Shown: positions 12,238 to 22,270 of the stretch, piece after piece | How the letters are laid out: each line of letters starts with the position of its first letter | Position numbering within the stretch: the stretch's first letter is position 1 | NCBI GenBank assembly: GCA_037013685.1 | Contig: CM072905.1 | Coordinates: 10,568,991-10,632,990 of the forward strand | DNA: 64,000 bases | Origin: Acridotheres tristis | Taxonomy: Eukaryota > Chordata > Aves > Passeriformes > Sturnidae | Direction: 5' to 3' | The notes under the pieces: model-generated | Seen by the model: only the letters and a program-made list of their open reading frames with translations | Databases searched by the model: none | Told to the model about the DNA's origin: nothing | Made by a program: the position numbers and the translations under genes

Positions 12238-12748
12238 GGACAAGTTTCATGATTATTTTCCTTAATTGCCTTTAATTCTAAGTTCACATCCTGTCTGAGG
12301 TCAGAGTTTGAATTCAGGCAGACACAAGCACAGCCTTTCCAAGCATTCCCTCAGAAGCAAGGGGTGAGCTGCCACCCTTGGAAAAGCCTCCAGGAATGTT
12401 TGGAGGGCCAGAGATGGAGCAGCAGGAGCCTGGAGTGCCCCAAATCCTGCATTTTCCACCAGGATTCCCTTGCACTGCCCCTGATCCCTGCGACAAGAGG
12501 GAAGTGGGCAGAGCAGGGAGTGCCCAGGGATGGGGTTCAATGTGAAAATGGACAAATCATCAGCCATGGATTGGAGACAATGCACCCCAAATGTGATCCC
12601 AGCACCCTGCAGAGGCCACAGCACCCTGGACTCTCCTTTGGCCCTTCTGAAATGGGGTGAAAACAAGAAGTAAGGAAGGATTGTGAACAGGGATGACAGA
12701 TTTTCCTCTTTAAAATCTTTCCTGCTTTCCATTTTCAATCCTTCGACC
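12238..12748. other. Unique sequence, nothing recognised
   Basis: A 149-codon minus-strand frame covers 12301-12750 but shows no domain, no codon-use signal I can see and no splice context. I treat it as chance. Confidence 0.4.
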
Positions 12749-12765
12749 AAAAAAAAAAAAAAAAA
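12749..12765. repeat. Poly(A) run, 17 bases
   Basis: Pure A run followed by GATATTTG; no recognisable retrocopy upstream. Confidence 0.9.
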
Positions 12766-12837
12766 GATATTTGTTTTTTGCCTAGTAAAATGGCTCTGAA
12801 CAAAACCTGTAATTTTTAGCTTTTCAACTGGAACTCC

Positions 12838-13134
12838 TATTCTATTCTATTCTATTCCATTCTATTCTATTCTATTCTATTCTATTCTATTCTATTCTAA
12901 TTATATTATATTTTATTATTATATTATATCATATTACATTATATTTTATATATTATATATTATATATTATTATAGTATATATTATTATATTATACTATAT
13001 CATATCATATCATAGCACATCTTATCATATTTATATTATATATTACATTATATTGATTCCCTTGTATTACATTATGGTATGTTCTATTCTATTCTATTCT
13101 ATTCTATTCTATTCTATCCTATTCTATTCTATAT
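12838..13134. repeat. Compound (TATTC)n / AT-rich / (TATTC)n repeat
   Basis: A TATTC pentamer array at 12838-12899 with one T-to-C variant, then about 180 bp of imperfect TATAT/TTATA sequence, then a second TTCTA array at 13082-13133. The two arrays are in the same register type and strand, so they probably derive from one ancestral array whose middle has decayed. Confidence 0.9.
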
Positions 13135-13959
13135 AAAGATATTATAGTATATTATATTGCATAATAAAACAATTATCTGGCTCTGATTGGCCAAGATATC
13201 CAAGGCAGAGTCGTGTTGTAAAGGGAAAGCAGGTTGGAAGAGACTGATATTTCCTTGCAAGAGCTGAGTTTTCCTCCAGGAAAATCAGAGAGGGGGGGAA
13301 AAAAAAAATAATAAAAAAAGGCAAACGGGAGTCCAAAGAATTTGCAGTAATACCTTTTTTTTTTTCCAATTTCTGAATTTTTTTGCTGGTTGAAAATTCA
13401 ATTTCCTCTCCACATAAAGCTGCTTGGATAAATGTCTGAGCATCTGCCTGTGTGAACCTTTACTTGTCACCATCTATCATTTACATTCCAGCTTTGCAAT
13501 CTGGAAATTCCATCAGAGACTGAGCACAGCATCCCATCCCCCTCACTCCAAGCAGGCTTGGGGGATCCACACTCAAAGCAGGAATGAGTCAGAGTTCTAT
13601 CAGATGGTTCTGAGTACTGTAGGGGAACAGAAATGCAATTATTGGTAAAAAAGAAGCTATTCTAGACCACAAAAAAAAAAAAAAAAAAAAGAAAAGTTCC
13701 AGTCATTGGAAAATAAGCAGTATGAACAGTTAAAAAAAAATTAATCTCTAAATTGTCAAGAAGCCTCATTTTGGCATCTCCAGCTGGGTAAATTGGTTTT
13801 TTGTTTTTGTGTTTTTTTTTTTTTTTTATTTCCTAATTCAGTGTTTTGAGAAGTCAAGAAGATTTTAGATCTCTTAGTTAAAATTATGTATTCTGAAAAT
13901 TAAAAAATGATCTATTCTTAGTTGAATTATGTATTAAAAAAAAAAAAAAAAGCAATCAA
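13135..13959. other. Low-complexity A/T-rich unique sequence with homopolymer runs
   Basis: Contains a poly(A) run at 13671-13690, T runs near 13350-13390 and 13812-13827, and a poly(A) run at 13936-13951. Nothing coding. Confidence 0.6.
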
Positions 13960-14070
13960 ATCCCAGAATTCGTTCAGTTGGAAGAGACCTTAAAACTCAT
14001 TTTATTGCAGGACACCTTTCACCCCAGCTGGGCCTGCAGGAATTGTCCAGCCCAGGAGAAGAGCAGATCT
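13960..14070 (-). mobile_element. Possible decayed CR1 tail
   Basis: CCCAGAATTCGTTCAGTTGG followed by AAGAGACCTTAAAACTCAT resembles the inverted CR1 3' tip, and a weak match may continue to about 14070. Similarity fades quickly, so this may be a very old copy or chance. Confidence 0.35.
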
Positions 14071-14577
14071 GTTGTTTTTGGAGGGGAAATGTCTCCTGTC
14101 CAGGGCAGTTTTCCTCTGCTCTCCCCACTAATCCTGTTAATAGAAATGGCATCAATAAACCCAGCTCCTTTTGATGTCTTCCTCCCTAATCTTCATGGTG
14201 GATTACTGCAGCAGGTCACCTTGTATCCTCCCTTCTCCCCATTAGAGCATCCTCCTTTGAAATCTGTAATTATCTCTCCCAGATAATTGCCAAAATCATT
14301 TGCAGTCCTGGAGAGATCTTCAAAACCTACTTGTTTATGAAAGCAAATAATTCAGGTTAATCAAATATTGTGAGATTTCCACTCTGCCTGCCTAGGTATT
14401 TGTGCATTTAAACATTGAAATCTGCACCTTGGCTGTTCCACAACCTGGAAATCCAGCCTGGCTGCAGGAGAGGCACAGGCAGGGGAGCAGCTCTGCAGGG
14501 CTCATCTCCAGGGAAAGCCCTTAGGGATGGATCCCAGGAATGCAGGGGCTTGTTGGTGATGGCATTTTGGTTTTTTA
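14071..14577. other. Unique sequence, nothing recognised
   Basis: No mobile-element text and no credible exon; leads into a pyrimidine-rich microsatellite. Confidence 0.4.
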
Positions 14578-14920
14578 CCTTTCCTTTCCTTTCCTTTCCT
14601 TTCCTTTCCTTTCCTTTCCTTTCCTTTCCTTTCCTTTCCTTTCCTTTCCTTTCCTTTCCTTTCCTTTCCTTTCCTTTCCTTTCCTTTCCTTTCCTTTCCT
14701 TTCCTTTCCTTTCCTTTCCTTTCCTTTCCTTTCCTTTCCTTTCCTTTCCTTTCCTTTCCTTTCCTTTCCTTTCCTTTCCTTTCCTTTCCTTTCCTTTCCT
14801 TTCCTTTCCTTTCCTTTCCTTTCCTTTCCTTTCCTTCCCTTCCCTTCCCTTCCCTTCCCTTCCCTTCCCTTCCCTTCCCTTCCCTTCCCTTCCCTTCCCT
14901 TCCCTTCCCTTCCCTTCCCT
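14578..14920. repeat. Pentanucleotide array: (CCTTT)n switching to (CCCTT)n
   Basis: From 14578 to about 14834 there are about 51 perfect CCTTT units; at 14835 the unit changes abruptly to CCCTT and continues as about 17 perfect units to 14920. After that only decayed CCCTTTTCTATATT pieces follow to 14960. On the minus strand the units are AAAGG and AAGGG. The long frames on both strands (up to 229 codons) are translations of this array and are not genes. Confidence 0.97.
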
Positions 14921-15059
14921 TTTTTCCCTTTTCTATATTCCCTTTTCTATATTCCCTGTATTCTTTGCATTTGTAGCTTTCTAAGTTATTGTTGTGGCTT
15001 GGCTTTGATATTTTCCCAGGCAGAAAGACAAAACAAATCCCAGGATCCCTCTTGGTTCT

Positions 15060-15500
15060 CCTCAGGAACCAAGAAAACCAAATTGGCAGAGGATGCTGTG
15101 CTGAGGTGTCCCATTGGAATCTCAGACCATATAATTGCTTTCTTTCTCCCAACACTGCAGGAAAGAATGGTTGTGACATTGCACAACGATGTGTTTGTTT
15201 TTGTTGAAGGGTTTTATCAACTTCATTAAGGGTTTTTGAGCTTTAGGTGTGAGGGTTTTTGGAGATTTGATGTTGTAGTTTCTTGTTAGTAAGTTGAAAA
15301 GTGGCACAAGTTCATCATTGGTGATTCTTAACATTGGTTTGAATTAATTGATTTCTTTTAAAAGCTGTTGTAGATTTTGCAAATTGTGGACACTGGTTTT
15401 TAGTTGTATTTTTTGTGGTTTGATTGTTTGTTTTCAGATTTCTCATCTTAAATATTTCTATGGGGAGATTTCTTGGATTTTTGATCAAAACCTGCAACCA
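15060..15500 (-). pseudogene. Fossil retroviral reverse-transcriptase fragment (class II ERV-like)
   Basis: Read on the minus strand, one frame from about 15500 to 15125 and then a second frame to about 15060 match the connection/thumb part of betaretrovirus-like reverse transcriptase. Visible matches include KPQKIQLKT, LQNLQQLLKEIN, ELVPLFNLL and, in the second frame, QLYGLRFQWD. The frame is broken by stops at 15458-15460 (TAG), 15443-15445 (TGA), 15434-15436 (TGA) and 15344-15346 (TAA), and by a frameshift between about 15180 and 15130. Three of these stops sit where the family has tryptophan. The coding strand is strikingly A-rich and G-poor. Nothing of gag, protease, integrase or env is recognisable beside it, and its left side runs into the CCTTT array. 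It cannot make a working enzyme. The nearby solo LTR at 15953 has its own target duplication and a different integrase footprint, so it is not this element's LTR. Confidence 0.75.
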
Positions 15501-15948
15501 GCTTTTTGAGACAGTTTTATATAAACAGGGCCTGGATCTCTTCTGAATGGGGGAGAATCTGGGGGAGATTACTTCACCAAGAGGGGAAGTTCTAGTCAGA
15601 CATGTTAATTTACAGAATCTATAAAAATTGTACATCTTCGGTGATTCCCACCTGATGAATTTGTGCACCTGAGGATCCTCACAGAAAGGCTCCCCTTTTA
15701 TCACCCTGACTGTGTCTGTTAGCACCAGAGCAAAATTGTCCCTGGAAAAGGGAGTGGAGAGGATTGGGGAAGGAGAGCTGAGCATCCCCAGTGGCACAGA
15801 GGCCATTGGGGGCTGCAGGAGGGGTCAGGGGGTGTTTCCAGCATCCCCTGGGGACAGCGGCTGGCACAAGGAATGAGCAGGTCCAGGCTGCTCCTGCAGG
15901 GAAGAGCTCTCAGCAGGAGGAAATCCCAGCCCCAGAGCAGCTCAGCCT
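15501..15948. other. Unique sequence between ERV fossil and LTR
   Basis: The fossil may extend a little way into this stretch, but I cannot follow the reverse-transcriptase match past about 15500-15520. A 163-codon minus-strand frame (15315-15806) is chance extended by the fossil. Nothing else recognised. Confidence 0.4.
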
Positions 15949-15952
15949 CAGG

Positions 15953-16398
15953 TGATGATGCCTGGAGAGTTGCCTGGAGCAGGGGCTGGGCAGTGCTGAA
16001 GGAATAAAGCAGGGATTTATTCCAAGCCCTTCCAAGGATTCACCTTGGGCACTGCAAGAGCCCGGCCGTGGCTCCAGCCAAGATGGAGCCAAGATGGATC
16101 CGAGTCACGAGTTCTCACACTTGGATCACTTTGGCTCCATTTCCATCTTGGCCTTCATTGTCCAATTGCAGCTCCAGCTTCTGCAGTGCCATCCTCCCAC
16201 ATTCTCTCCTCCAGTCGCTGCTCTTTGCACTTTTTGGGGCTGAAGCTGCAGCGCTGTCCTTGGTTGTGGGGCTGGCAAAGGATTGTTTTGTGTGCCTGAG
16301 CTGGGAGGAGAACTTGCTGACACTTTGGATGGAGTTCAGAGTCACACACCAATGCAGTGCAGAGTCTGGAAATAGCAAAGCTCAAACTGAAGGCGTCA
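15953..16398 (-). mobile_element. Solo LTR, family A copy 2, inverted (446 bp)
   Basis: Plus-strand text begins TGATGATGCCTGGAGAG and ends ACTGAAGGCGTCA, so the LTR reads on the minus strand. CAGG at 15949-15952 and 16399-16402 forms a perfect 4 bp target duplication. It carries an extra TGA at the end relative to copies 1, 3 and 4, otherwise it differs from copies 3 and 4 at only a few positions. The AATAAA signal is present as TTTATT near the left side. Confidence 0.85.
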
Positions 16399-16402
16399 CA
16401 GG

Positions 16403-17613
16403 TGTTCCAGAGTGACTCCCAAGGGGGATGGATGCTCTATGAGATTCCTGCCAGAGCACAGCTACAGCCAGCAGAGAGATTTTGGGTGTCTGGAGCAGTG
16501 TGTGGTCCCAGTGACACCATCAGAGCTCCCAGCCTGCCCAAGCCCTGGATTTGGGCTGGATTATCTCATTCTTTGTCCCCACTCCCAGCTTCAGTTTCCT
16601 GTCTCATCTTCTCTGAAAGCAGCCAAAATTGCAAGAAATGAGCTCTGAGAGGGGTTTGTGGCTGTAGCAGTCAGCCTCAGGAAGAGCAGCAATTCCAGCC
16701 TGGCTGGCCCATGGACAGGAATTTATAGAAATCCTCAGCAGCACTGGAAGCTCTTCTCTAATTAAGATGCCATCATATAAACTCTGTTTTTATAAGGCCT
16801 ATAAAATTCATCCTGGGAGTGGACTTGGCATCCCCATGGGACCAATCTGCCGCTGTTTGTTTATTTTTTATTGATTTATCAAAAAAGTAATAGACATCGT
16901 GTTCTTGCTCTGCCATGCTGCTGCTTTATAATTGAAGGAGGCCCTTCTCCTCCAAGCCCCTATTTGCAAGCAATTAGATGTTGCTTTAAAAAAAACTACG
17001 TCTGGTGAAATTGATTTTTCACGTCTCTTGTGAGCAATGAAAGATAAGTTTCAATAAAAGGCCAGTTCTGAGACTTCCCAGCTCCAATGTTTTCTCTGCC
17101 TTTAAGTAATAGCAGTTTGGGGTTGTCAGGCACAGGGAGTGGGACGCTGCCCATTGCAAACAGCTCAGGAGTTCAACAAATAACAGTGATGCTATTGAGC
17201 CCATTGATTCTTCCCAGTGAAATGGAGCATTATTTCCTGCTGCTTTCCAATACTCCATTTTCCAGGCTCCCTGAGCCACTCAGCTTTATTAACAAATAAA
17301 AGTTTTCAGTCCTGATGGCTGGAGAGAAAAGGCAATATGCACAAATTCAGCAGATTTACACAGCAAACTCCAAATAATTTAAGATTTCATGGGTTTTGGG
17401 AAGCAGGTTTTGATGTTCTAATGCTGGGCTAAGCAATAACAGAAATATGCAATAATTTCATGTTGTTCCTTCATTTCTCCTGCTCCAGCCCCACAGACTG
17501 GGCTGCTTAACCCACAATACAAAGTGCAGGATGGAGTTTGCCAATGAATTTCCAAGGCATGGAGGGACAGGGGTGATTTGACTTCTCCCGTGCAAATCTT
17601 TGGGAACAGGGCA
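16403..17613. other. Unique sequence with a possible conserved noncoding block
   Basis: Between about 16735 and 17060 the sequence is AT-rich with homeodomain-like TAATTA/ATTAAG words, CTATAAAATTCATCC, GTTTATTTTTTATTGATT and CATCGTGTTC, and looks undegraded by CpG loss or simple repeats. That is how conserved vertebrate noncoding elements often look, but conservation cannot be judged from one sequence. Confidence 0.3.
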
Positions 17614-17868
17614 GTCACAGACCATGGAATGGTTTGGGTTGGGAGGGACCTTAAATCTCATCCATCCCACCCCTCCATGGCAGGGACACCTTCCACTGTC
17701 CCAGGCTGCTCCAAGCCCCAGTGTCCAACCTGGCCTTGGGCACTGCCAGGGATCCAGGGGCAGCCACAGCTGCTCTGGGAATTCTATTCCAGAGCCTCCC
17801 CACCGTCCCAGCCAGGAATTCCTTCCCAGTCCAGTGTCCAGCCCATCCAATGCTCCTTGCCATCAGGA
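17614..17868 (-). mobile_element. CR1 LINE fragment, 3' end
   Basis: Plus strand begins TGGAATGGTTTGGGTTGGGA and continues through CCATGGCAGGGACACCTTCC, CCCAGTGTCCAACCTGGCCT and CAGCCACAGCTGCTCTGGGA. About 255 bp, 5'-truncated. Confidence 0.94.
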
Positions 17869-18210
17869 GAGATCATTCCACTGTGCCCACGTGGGAATCA
17901 TCCCAACCAGAGGCTGTGCTCGAAGGGTTCTGCAGCCACAAGTGACCAAAAGCAGCTGAGATGTGAACCAGAGGCTGGACACAGCCAGAACACGGGGTGG
18001 AAAGTGTCCTTTTCCACCCCTGAGCCCTGGGTCTGTGGCTTCAGCCTCCTCTCAGCCCCCCAAAGGCTGGATCAGGACCTGTGCAGTGGCCATGGCTTGT
18101 ACCTGTGACACATTAAATAACCCAAAGGTTTTGCTCTGAATCCTTTAGTGCTGGGCACAGAAACTGCCCCAGGAACGTCCCTTTGCTCCTGCACAGCCTT
18201 GAGGGAGCTG
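17869..18210. other. Unique sequence
   Basis: No recognised element; borders LTR copy 3. Confidence 0.4.
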
Positions 18211-18214
18211 TCCC

Positions 18215-18657
18215 TGATGCCTTCAGTTTTAGCTTTCCTATTTCCAGACTCTGCACTGCATTGGTGTGTGACTCTGAACTCCATCCAAAGTGTCAGCAAG
18301 TTCTCCTCCCAGCTCAGGCACACAAAACAATCCTTTGCCAGCCCCACAACCAAGGACAGCGCTGCAGCTTCAGCCCCAAAAAGTGCAAAGAGCAGCGACT
18401 GGAGGAGAGAATGTGGGAGGATGGCACTGCAGAAGCTGGAGCTGCAATTGGACAATGAAGGCCAAGATGGAAATGGAGCCAAAGTGATCCAAGTGTGAGA
18501 ACTCGTGACTCGGATCCATCTTGGCTCCATCTTGGCTGGAGCCACGGCCGGGCTCTTGCAGTGCCCAAGGTGAATCCTTGGAAGGGCTTGGAATAAATCC
18601 CTGCTTTATTCCTTCAGCACTGCCCAGCCTCTGCTCCAGGCAACTCTCCAGGCATCA
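18215..18657 (+). mobile_element. Solo LTR, family A copy 3 (443 bp)
   Basis: Starts TGATGCCTTCAG and ends CTCCAGGCATCA, giving a perfect 8 bp terminal inverted repeat (TGATGCCT/AGGCATCA). TCCC at 18211-18214 and 18658-18661 is the 4 bp target duplication. Same poly(A) signal and CCATCTTGG cluster as copy 1. Although it is parallel to copy 1, the two have different duplications, so they are separate insertions and not the two ends of one provirus. Confidence 0.87.
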
Positions 18658-18661
18658 TCCC

Positions 18662-19940
18662 TGCCTCTCCTGTCTCAGGTGCACCTGCAGCACCTTGTGC
18701 CATAAGGGCACTGAATAAATGGCACTTTGCCTCCCTGGCACTCAGTGGGACTCCCCAGCTCCAGGATTCTCCATGTGGGACACGTGGCCACAGCAGGATG
18801 TGACCCATGGCCCTGGGCTTGGTGTGCCTGGCATGTGCCACCCTGGGAGGGCATTGATGCCAAAGGGCTCCCAGCACAGACCTGTGGTGTTTTCTGGACA
18901 GAAATCTCTGCTCTGCCATCCCCTGGCTCTGGGAACTGCTCCTTTCCCCTGAAGCTTTGCTTTGTCCCTGCACACCCAGAGCTTCCCTGGCTCCAGGAGG
19001 GCTCTGTTTGTGCCAGGCACAGAGCTCCAGCAGCAGGGGCTCCTCTGGGGCTGTGCAGCCCTTTGGGAGGAGCTCAGGGCCCTGGACTTGCTCTCTCCCA
19101 GCCCAGTTTGCTCCCTTGGCAAAGGTCACTCCCAATATTCCTCCAGTGCTTCAATAGGGAAAGCCCAGGGTAAAGCATGGGGTTCTCCACGCACTGCCCT
19201 TCCTGCACAGACTCTGTCCCCTCTGTCACCACTCCCCAGCTGGCCCCTCTCTGTAGCTGGCCCATGAAGGACATTTTTGTGCCATTTTTGTCAAACTGGA
19301 ATTTTGGAATCTCAACCAATGCCTGCCTCCACAGGCCCAGAGGCAAACACCCACCTCATCCCTCACAGGGAAGTTTCTTCCAGCTTTCAGCTCATTTTCT
19401 GCACTTTCAATGAAACCTCCACAGTTTTACCTGACACTGGAGCCTCTCTTCCTTCAGATCAAGTCCCAGGTTTATTTTCAATGCCAATTAACAGTTTTTC
19501 TCTTCCACTCACTAGGATGCCCTTTACCTTGTAGTTTTCCTGCCCTGTCCCAGTGCTCACAGCACCACAGATGTTTCCTGCTGCCAGGGGAAAGCAAATT
19601 AGAGCTTGTCCTGTCTCATATGTCAGTGATAAGTGTCAGGGGAGCCCTCGTTCCCAGCACACACAGGGCCATATGTTTGTCTCCCAAGCCAGAGCAGCAG
19701 CAAAATGCTGCTGAGTGAAGCAAAGTTGGATTGTGTTTAATTCCTTCAGTTCTGTGCCTTGGCAGCCCTGGATCATCCTTTGTGCTGTGTGCTCAGAGTC
19801 ACTCCTGTCTTAGAGAGCTGCCAGCCCAGGAGGGCAGAGCCAGAGCGAGGGGAGGCTGCAGATGAGCACCAAAGCTGGGGTGGGTTAAACACAGCGTGGG
19901 GCTGCACCCAGGGCTTGGCTGAGCAAGGGCAGGGGCTCTT
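18662..19940. other. Unique GC-moderate sequence
   Basis: Several overlapping frames of 60-173 codons (largest 18614-19135, minus) are typical of GC-rich noncoding bird DNA and of the LTR edge; none shows a domain. No CR1 text until 19941. Confidence 0.4.
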
Positions 19941-20295
19941 CAGAGAATCAGAGAATGGAATCACAGAATCCTCGGGGCTGGAAAAGACTCCAGGATCATC
20001 CAGCCCAACCTGTGACTGATTCCCAGCCCAGAGCTCTGAGTGCCACATCCAGCAATTCCTTGGGCACCTCCAGGGATGGGCACTCCAAACCCCCCTGGGC
20101 ATTTCCAATCCCTGACCTCCCTTTCCATGGGGAAATTCCTGCTGCTGTCCACCCTGAGCCTGCCCCGGCCCAGCCTGAAGCCGTTCCCTCTCCTCCTGTC
20201 CCTGTTCCCTGGAGCACAGCCCGACCCCCCCGGCTGTCCCCTCCTGTCAGGGACTTGTGCAGAGCCACAGGGGCCCCCTGAGCCTCTTTTCTGCA
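19941..20295 (-). mobile_element. CR1 LINE fragment (subfamily with CAGCAATTCCTTGGGCACC)
   Basis: Plus strand: AATCACAGAATCCTCGGGGC, TGGAAAAGACTCCAGGATCA, GTGCCACATCCAGCAATTCC, GGGGAAATTCCTGCTGCTG, GAGCACAGCCCGACCCCCC, ending near GAGCCACAGGGGCCCCCTGA. Nearly the same text recurs at 54042 and 62387, so these three are one subfamily. Confidence 0.92.
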
Positions 20296-20666
20296 GAAAA
20301 GAAGAAACTATTTGAGACTATATTTGCCCAGGCAGCTCAGCTTCCTCTGCACTGCATTTTCCCACTCCTGCCTCCAATTCCCCATGGCAGCTCTGTTCAG
20401 CTTGGGGTGCATCACACCCTGCACCTTTCCCAGCTTTATTTCTTTTATCTTTCCCTGGTTCCCCATCACCAGCCCACACATGGAACCCAATACCACTCCC
20501 TGCTCTTCCTGGCTTTATCCCTAAAGGGCTCTCTCACAGGCATGCAGGAAGATTTTCCACAAGGAAAAACTTCTGGATTTATGGATTCTCTGTGTGGTTA
20601 CAGTCGTGTGACAAACTGCACATCTGTGTGAAAATCTCTTGAAACCTTTTCGTGCTGCTTTAAGGA
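20296..20666. other. Unique sequence between two CR1 fragments
   Basis: No recognised element. Confidence 0.4.
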
Positions 20667-20837
20667 GTGGAATTGAATTCCCAGAGCAGTTGTGGCTGCC
20701 CCTGGATCCCCAGAAGTGTCCCAGGCCAGGTTGGATGGGGTTGGAGCAGCCTGGGACCACAGAAGGTCCCATGGCAGGGGTGGCACTGGATGGGCTTTGA
20801 GGTCCCTCCCAACCCAAACCATCTCATGATTCTGTGA
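20667..20837 (+). mobile_element. CR1 LINE fragment, 3' end
   Basis: GAATTCCCAGAGCAGTTGTGG, then TGGATGGGGTTGGAGCAGCC, GGCAGGGGTGGCACTGGATG, CCCTCCCAACCCAAACCATC and tail ATGATTCTGTGA. About 170 bp remain. Confidence 0.93.
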
Positions 20838-21690
20838 CTAACAGCAGAAATTTCTCTTCCTGCAGTCTCAGTTGAGAATCCTGAAAATTTACTGACATTT
20901 CTGAAAATCTCTTTTCAGAATCCTGAAAATAAACTCATTTTCAGACATTGAATCCTGGTTTCCAGAAGATAATTAGCTGAGAACTCGAAAAAGACCCCAC
21001 AGTGCTCCCACACCATCCCTTTTCCAGGGTTACCTGGAAATCCTCCGAGTTCCACAGGGTGTCTTCCCAAGGCCGAACTTTGCCTTAATCTGCATTAAAC
21101 AGAGCTGGAAAGCTTTGGAGCACCTGCTGCTGCCCTGGGGCCGTGGTCACCTCATTCACAAGCACATCCATGAGTTGACAGGATGCTCTCCCGGGTCCTG
21201 CAGCTCTGGACCAGCCTCTCACGGAACAAATGAAATAAATGCTCCTCCAAAACACACTCCGAGGAAGGACTGCCTTCCCTGCGTGGAATTGTGATGCTCA
21301 GGCCATTGGTTCTGGCTGGGATTCGGGCTCTGTACAATCACACTTCATTGTTTTCTAATGAAATGCATGATCGAGTTAAATGAACATGAATGGAAGCAAC
21401 AGGGCTGCAGACAAGAAAGCAGGAGGGATCTATAATTAATGTGATCATCGGAAAAAAGCTGTGTGATACCATTCCATCAATTATCAGCCTCTAATAATTC
21501 TGTCACCGAGTAAATGAAAGCATTTTATCAATTAGTGCCAATCGTTTCCCCATAAAGAGAACTGAATGCTGCTGAAAACCAAATCATAACTGCAGCAATG
21601 GAAAATGCAAAGGGAATAAACACAGGATGAGTCTGGAGACAGCAATGACCCTGCCTGGCACTGGAGTCACTGAACCAGCTCCATCACAGG
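20838..21690. other. Unique sequence with a possible conserved noncoding block
   Basis: About 21290-21600 is AT-rich and undegraded: GAAATGCATGATCGAGTTAA, CTATAATTAATGTGATCATC, CCATCAATTATCAGCCTC, TTATCAATTAGTGCCAATCG. The density of ATTA/TAAT and ATCAAT core words and kept CpGs resembles a developmental enhancer core. This is appearance only. Confidence 0.3.
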
Positions 21691-22270
21691 AACAGCATTC
21701 CCAGCAGGTCTGGGCTGATCCTGCCCCTGTGCCCAGCCCTGGGGCACATCTGGGCTGATCCTGCCTCTGTGCCCAGCCCTGGGGCACATCTGGGCTGATC
21801 CTGCCCCTGTGCCCAGCCCTGGGGCACATCTGGGCTGATCCTGCCTCTGTGCCCAGCCCTGGGGGCACATCTGGGCTGATCCTGCCCCTGTACCCAGCCC
21901 TGGGGCACATCTGGGCTGATCCTGCCCCTGTGCCCAGCCCTGGGGCACATCTGGGGTGCTGTGTCCAGCTCTGATCTCTGCAGTGAGCAGGGATGGGACC
22001 CAGGGAATGGCTCGAGCTGTGCCAGGGGAGGTTTAGGATGGATTTCAGGGAAAGGTTCTTCCCTCAGAGGGTGCTGGCAGTGCCCAGGCTCCCCAGGGAA
22101 TGGGCACAGCCCCGAGGCTGCCAGAGCTCCAGGAGCGTTTGGACAGCACTGCCAGGGATGCCCAGGGTGAGATTTGGGGGGGTCTGTGCAGGGACAGGGG
22201 CTGAATCAATGATCCTGTGGGTCCCTCCCAGCTCAGGATGTTCTGTGACTCTGAGATTCTGTGACTCTGT
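21691..22270 (+). mobile_element. CR1 LINE fragment carrying an internal tandem array
   Basis: Downstream of the array at 21709-21952 the text is CR1 sense: GGGTGCTGTGTCCAGCTCTG, AGGGATGGGACCCAGGGAAT, AAAGGTTCTTCCCTCAGAGG, GTGCCCAGGCTCCCCAGGGA, ending in repeats of ATTCTGTGACTCTG, the CR1 tail. The array text itself (TGATCCTGCCCCTGTGCCCA) is the CR1 segment that normally precedes GTGCTGTGTCCAG. So the array lies inside one CR1 copy. Confidence 0.88.
21709..21952 (+). repeat. 40 bp minisatellite derived from CR1, about six copies
   Basis: Units of exactly 40 bp (one of 41) with text TGGGCTGATCCTGCCCCTGT then GCCCAGCCCTGGGGCACATC; variants are CCTCTGT/CCCCTGT, one GTACCC and one extra G. Because 40 is not a multiple of three, all three frames stay open in reverse, giving 88-108-codon frames that are not genes. 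The same unit occurs twice at 55776-55854 in the opposite orientation. Confidence 0.95.

Noticed and set aside
14502..15229. 225- and 229-codon frames on opposite strands
   Set aside because: Pentanucleotide array translations; the non-repeat end of the minus-strand frame belongs to the reverse-transcriptase fossil.
15060..16398. Reverse-transcriptase fossil and LTR copy 2 as one element
   Set aside because: LTR copy 2 has its own CAGG duplication on both sides, and a 4 bp footprint does not fit a betaretrovirus-like element.
10950..18657. LTR copies 1 and 3 as the two ends of one provirus
   Set aside because: Their target duplications differ (TGGG and TCCC), an inverted LTR lies between them, and no retroviral genes of matching layout fill the gap.
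21684..21950. CRISPR-like array at the 40 bp repeats
   Set aside because: The units are contiguous with no unique spacers and lie within a CR1 in eukaryotic DNA.
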